Part shown: one piece after another, positions 28,901 to 34,900 of the stretch
Layout of the letters: the number at the start of each line of letters is the position of its first letter
Numbering within the stretch: the first letter of the stretch is position 1
NCBI RefSeq assembly: GCF_032062135.1
Contig: NC_092858.1
Coordinates: forward strand, 128,007,535 to 128,071,534
DNA from: Pyxicephalus adspersus
Lineage: Eukaryota > Chordata > Amphibia > Anura > Pyxicephalidae
Length of the DNA: 64,000 nucleotides
Reading direction: 5' to 3'
Notes under the pieces: generated by a model
What the model was told of the DNA's origin: nothing
Database searches by the model: none
What the model saw: only the letters and a program-made list of their open reading frames with translations
Program-made: the position numbers and the translations under genes

Positions 28901-31900
28901 AAGGCCAATTTTTGAGGAGAAGACAGTTAACCTAAATTGCATTATATATATAAAAAACAAAACAAACTGATGCCAAAAACACATATGATTAAAATAAAAC
29001 TCTCTTGCCTTAAAACAATCAAAAAGGTGGTCAAGTTGCTCAGGTGAAAAATCCCACGCTAACTTGGCAAGCAAGTCATGGACATTTTTTACAATGGCTT
29101 CATGTTTTCCTGCCTGCACATTAAAAAAAAACAAAAACAAAAACACACACATTATGAACATGTTCAGCATTCACAAATGGGTTACTCAACTACAACATCC
29201 AAATTAGATCATGTGTTCTCTCACTTTAATTTCTGATGGTCCATAAATAAAGGATTTCTTAAAATGATATTTGACAAACTCATGAGTCAAGTAATTCATA
29301 TGTATTCAAAAACTAAGTAAATAACTGCATTACCTGTGCTGCCCAAATGTTATCCAAATCTTGCAGAGTAAGTGCTTTTTCTTTGATGACAAACCTAAGA
29401 ATTTTCTCTAGTTTCTCCACATACTGAGGTTGATGAAGGCTATCTCGTAAAACAATAGATAGGATGTTGTTCTGTTGGATCCACTCCTAAAAAATGAATT
29501 TTAGAAGCTTTAGACTTGCATTTGTAATAAAAGAAAAAAAAAATTAGCAAATTGAAATGCACACAACACTCAGGGGTTAGGGGTTGTTTTTGGCAAAATG
29601 TTTACCCTAGTTAGGATTCACAGTAAACTTTGAATATCAAAATTGATAGGCAACTGATGTGAATAACTCTTTACAATACAACAGTCGTCTGGTATAGAAC
29701 GGTCTAAGAAAAAAAAGTACAGTTTAAGTAAATAAAACTTACAGCAAAGTCCTCAAAAGTCACTTTATATCCCCTCCACAGATTTTATACTAATTACACA
29801 TTTTATTTATTTTAATTATTGTTTGAAATCAGCAAAACATTCTGGGCAGTTTACTACAAGCTTTTTACAATAAGTTGCTGGATTTTGGGTGTTCCTCCAG
29901 ATAGCTGGTGTGACTGGGACAGGTTTTATGTAGGCCTCCTTGCTCACACACATTTTTCAGTACTGTCCACAAATTCTCAATTGGATGGAGGACAGAGCTT
30001 TGTGATAGGCACTCAAATACCTTGACCTTGTTCAGAAGCCATTTTGTCAAAAGTTTTCAGAGATGCTTGGCATCATTATCCATGTTCTACCGGTTTTAGG
30101 ATTAATTTGCACTTTAAGTGACAAGGTAATTTCTTCTCTAGGGGACGGAATAATTGTACTTCTTAAGCGAGATAAGAGCTGCGCAGTCCTATCGTGTTTA
30201 AACCTACAAGGTATTGTTTCTACAAATTAATGTGAAACCGTCAAGGTTTTCAAAGTTGGTTTTCAAAGATTTGTTAAGGACAATTTCTTTTTCTGGGGTC
30301 TTGGCTGATTTATTTATAGTTTTCATTATGTCATGCAAAAAAAGGCGTGTGTTTAATGGTAGGCCCAAACATACATTCAAACGTGGACTTAAATTAGGCC
30401 AAGCGGAAACTAAACGTCTTCATAAAAGCTTCACATCAAGCTGTTTAAAAAGGAACAGATAATGTATATGTGAACTGGAAGAGCAATATGGTCAAAAAAA
30501 GTGAAATCTGTCAGAACATTGTTAGAAGAAATTACTGTTACCCTGCACACAGTAAAGTTCCTGAACATATGTCAAATTTATAGTTTGTCAACAAAGTCTC
30601 TGGAGGGTTTATAAAGGGAGTTTTACATACTTCAGGTATTGAAAATGTCTGACTTCAACTGTATATATTATCTGTAGTAACCAGAATATTTTTCTCAATT
30701 TTAGAAGGCCACCATAAAGACTAGGTATAAAAAGTAAACCATTTAAATCTCTGCCAGAATTATGTTTTTTTTTTAAAAAGCTAGGTCATGATGGTGCTTG
30801 CAGTTCATTTCATGCTAGGTGCAGCAATATACTCCATCCTTTATTTCTTTATCACTTGAGTGAAATCGCAGATCTTTTTCAGCATTTAGATATGAATAGG
30901 TCCTTATCCTGTAGCTGCACTTTATTCACTGAAACTATTAAAAGATAAATAAAACGGGGTAAACTCAAGGGCTGCCCTTCATATTGGTGTACATTGCATA
31001 GGCCAGCCCATTTACTTGGAAAGGTTTTTCTAATGCGATGAACACTTTTGTGGGATCAAACCCTTGGTCCCGCGTCCTAACACTTCTATTATATATTAAA
31101 TATGAATGTGATTTGGAAAGAAGGGCCAGTCAAGCTTTCACATAGGAGAATAGCCACTTTATTTTGACAGTAACATTGGGTCATTTGATGACATCTGTAG
31201 GTACCTCTAGGTGTCTGTTAATCATATTTGCAGAACTGTCAAATGGTATCTAATAATTTAATAAAAGCAGTTTGTGACATTTTCCTAGATTCAACATAAA
31301 AATAGAATCTCGACTTACCGCCATGCGTTCGGCAGTCAGCCACTCCTCCTCTTCTGGATTGCCATGTCTATGTGTGTAGTATGATACACTTGATATTACT
31401 TTGTTCACTTCATTAAGTGCATTCATTTTTCCATTGAAGGAAGAAATTTGTAACAACCTAAAAATGAAAGATTGGTAAACATATTGCAACAAGTATGTAT
31501 AAGTAGGTACAAAAATGTATTTGAAAACTGATGTAGTAACTTACCTAAGTATCATTTTAAGCCTAAAAATTTCTAAATTTTTGACAGTTTCTTCTTGTCC
31601 TGGAACACGGGAAGCTAAGTTTTTAAGAGATTTTATGATCATGGACAGGGCATCATTTTTGGCTTCGTTTTTTGCTTCTTTTTTCAACTCATCATCAGTT
31701 AAATTTTCTAGAAATTGAGGAACCATTTCTATAATTGGAAGAAAGTATTTCTTGACTGTGTGAAGAGTTAAAAAATCGTAGCACTGTCCAAATGGCCTGC
31801 AAAAGAATTTGCAAAATAATAAGAATTTTCTAGTCGCTAGCTACTTTTAATTTAGTAAAACTACATTTTTTACAAAAGACAAATATAACAGCTATAGGTT

Positions 31901-34900
31901 ACTTTTTTTATTAGTTCACTCCCTGTACTGTGAAGAGCTTGTAATCTTTGTTCCACCTCCATGGGAATGTGTGCACACTCCAGTAGTGGATGTCAGTTTT
32001 ACTGTGTTGGCTAAAGCAGAACACTGTGTTGGAACAGCTATTTGTAATCCACGATCTTTTCTAACGACTGCACGGGTATGGTAAAGGTTGAGGCTGCTGA
32101 AGATGAACTTCACGTACTAACAATAAGCATTTATACCTTATGAAGGAAGTACTTTCATCCTCAACCCAACTTAGTAGCCCATACATTCTAAGACCAAACT
32201 CAACATTAGAGTTTACCTAAACATCATAAATAAGTTATGGTGAGCCTTTGCTTTTACTATGGGTAAAAACCCATATACATATCTTTACAAGCTGTAAAAG
32301 CTTTAAAACAATTTTAGCCATGCCTAGCTGCTTTTAAATGTTCAGTTTTTCTCAAAAACAAAACAAATCAGTCAGATTTGGTTGTTTGTTTATATCAGTG
32401 GGTTGGCAACCTGGCGAGGATTCTGAATAGATGGCCATGTAATATCTGGGAAGATGAATATTGTAGGACTTGCTATGTGGTCCCTTGTGCAACTTGGCCA
32501 TCCAACCATAAGGTATATTGTTGGATAGCTACACCTAAAGAAGCCAATAAAGGCTTTAAAAAGTAGGGCTGGGACATCAGTATTTGCCAGAAGTTTGTTG
32601 GTGTCTAGAAGTGAGGTACTCAAATTATTTAGGATTAGGTAGGGAGCATAAACCTGAAAAATATCGAACAAAATTCATCATTTCGACAATAATACTTACT
32701 TTATGAGAGCTGCGATGATTTGAACATTCAAAGCTGAGCCATTCATAAAGCGGTCATGCAGGATCTGGAACCCGTTTAATGTGCCAAACTTATTAATGAG
32801 GTCTACTAACCATCCCTTTAAGAGAAAGAGACATCAGACTTAATTACATATGTTATCTTTATTCTCTATACCACTTTACTAGGTAATTTTACCTTACCTT
32901 TTGTACCCATGACTGTAGAACATAAAATTTATGTAACAGTTGACATGGGAAAAGGTAGGCAAGGAGACCACCAACAGAGTAAAAACAAAATTGTTTTACT
33001 GTATATTGTGTGAGGTAAACACAACATATTTATACAATTATTAATTTAAATTTTTATCCACATTTACTTGCAGCATGTTAAAAGTGACTTTCTTGACAAA
33101 CTAGACAATGCTAAAGGCTTCAAAATGAGTTTGCTTTTACGAACCTAATTTATACATTGGCAAATATGGGAAAAAAAAGAAATAAAATATTGTATTTAAT
33201 ATACAAGATCCTAACTACATATATAAACTACAGTTATCAGAATATAAGTAGCTATTAAAATAGAGATATTCAGTTTCAACTGCCCTCCGACTGGTACTCT
33301 TAAAACTATTGATATTAACCTGCAGCTAATGAGAAGCTGGCAAAAACTGATAAAATATGCAAGTAAAATTCCTGGGATGTTTTCTGGACAGCTGTTAAAC
33401 TCATCATAGAAAAAAGCAAGGAGTTTACAGCATTTAAGGCCTTTTTCTAGTAATCTAGAATCTTCCAGGTCAATGTGTTTCAATGGATACATTGATTACC
33501 ATGAGGGAATGTCAGATTACCGATTTTATAAATAGAGCCCCAAGTGTTGCTCCATATCTAACAGTTTTTGGTGTTAATTTGCTTACCTAAAAAAAAAGCA
33601 TGTGGACAACACTGATCTAAAAGCTCCACTGTACAATAAAGCCCTTTTGGCCTTTTGCAAATTTTATACACAAGTTATTGTTTTCTTAGATGAATAGGTT
33701 TATTCCAATGTATTCACACTAGCCTTAGAATTTTTTTCCTATAGAAGACAAGTAAAAAGATTTCTGTAAATCATTTGGAATCGATCTACTGTATTGATGA
33801 ACACATCAATTACAAAACGGCTTGTACTGTTCATATATACATTAAAATAAAAGGAGAAAAAAAATGTTCTAAATAAAAAATATTGTTTAGGAAAAAAAAA
33901 ACAAAATAAAACGCTTCCTTGTGTAAAGGCCTGTTTACAATAGCTTTTTTTTCCCCAAATGATTTTATTTCTATCAAGGTGAAGAAGACTGAAAATTATC
34001 TCAAACCAACCTTAATACAGCTAAAAGCAAGTCAAAATGCACTTGCACATAAACATAACAACCGCTGATAATTTAGTTTTTAAAACTTGTTTTCCTAATG
34101 CAACCCACAAGTGTAAAAAGCAACCATAACAAGCACTCAAACAACCTCAGAACAGACAACAAACTCACCTTCGGGGAACGTGGGTCAGGAGGACGGGCAA
34201 ACAGCTCATCTTCTGCCAACTGAACTCCAGCAGGGACAGTCTCTGATGGACGTGTACCATTGTAGATATGAAATTTACAATGAGGGTTTACCGCCATTGC
34301 TAGTAGTTCTAGAAGAGGAAACCAATCTTGGGAAAGCTTGGCCACACATAGTTCCACAAGACGATGAGTATTGTTAATTATACACCTCTGTAATAAGACA
34401 AGACAAACCACCATCAAGAAAACTTGATACAAAAACCTCAAATTTTTAGAATTTTCAGAAAAATTGATAACATTTTACTACCTTGGCTGGAAATGTCAGT
34501 TAAAATAATCAATAAAAATACTTACATGGATCTCAAACTTCCAGCCGCTCACTGCCTCATCAGTGAGAATTTTTGTAAAGGATATTGTTAGACCATCTCT
34601 AAAGAATCGTTGGCATGCTTCACTTTTCACATCAAGGCCTACACAATGGTAAAAATTAAGAGAACATTAGAAGTGATGGCACAACATAATGGAAGCAAGA
34701 CACCGTTAAGCTTTCTTTTTTGAAAAATCTACCTTTTGTTGATAGGAAGAAATCATAGCTTTTAGGCTATGTATATACTTTTCAGATTTCTGTCAAAGGA
34801 AACAAATTTTTTCGTGATAGTTTCACGTGACAGGACAATAAATGAGCACTGCACACACACATCACTGTTCTGTTCTATATGGAAAGGGGAGGATGAGCAA

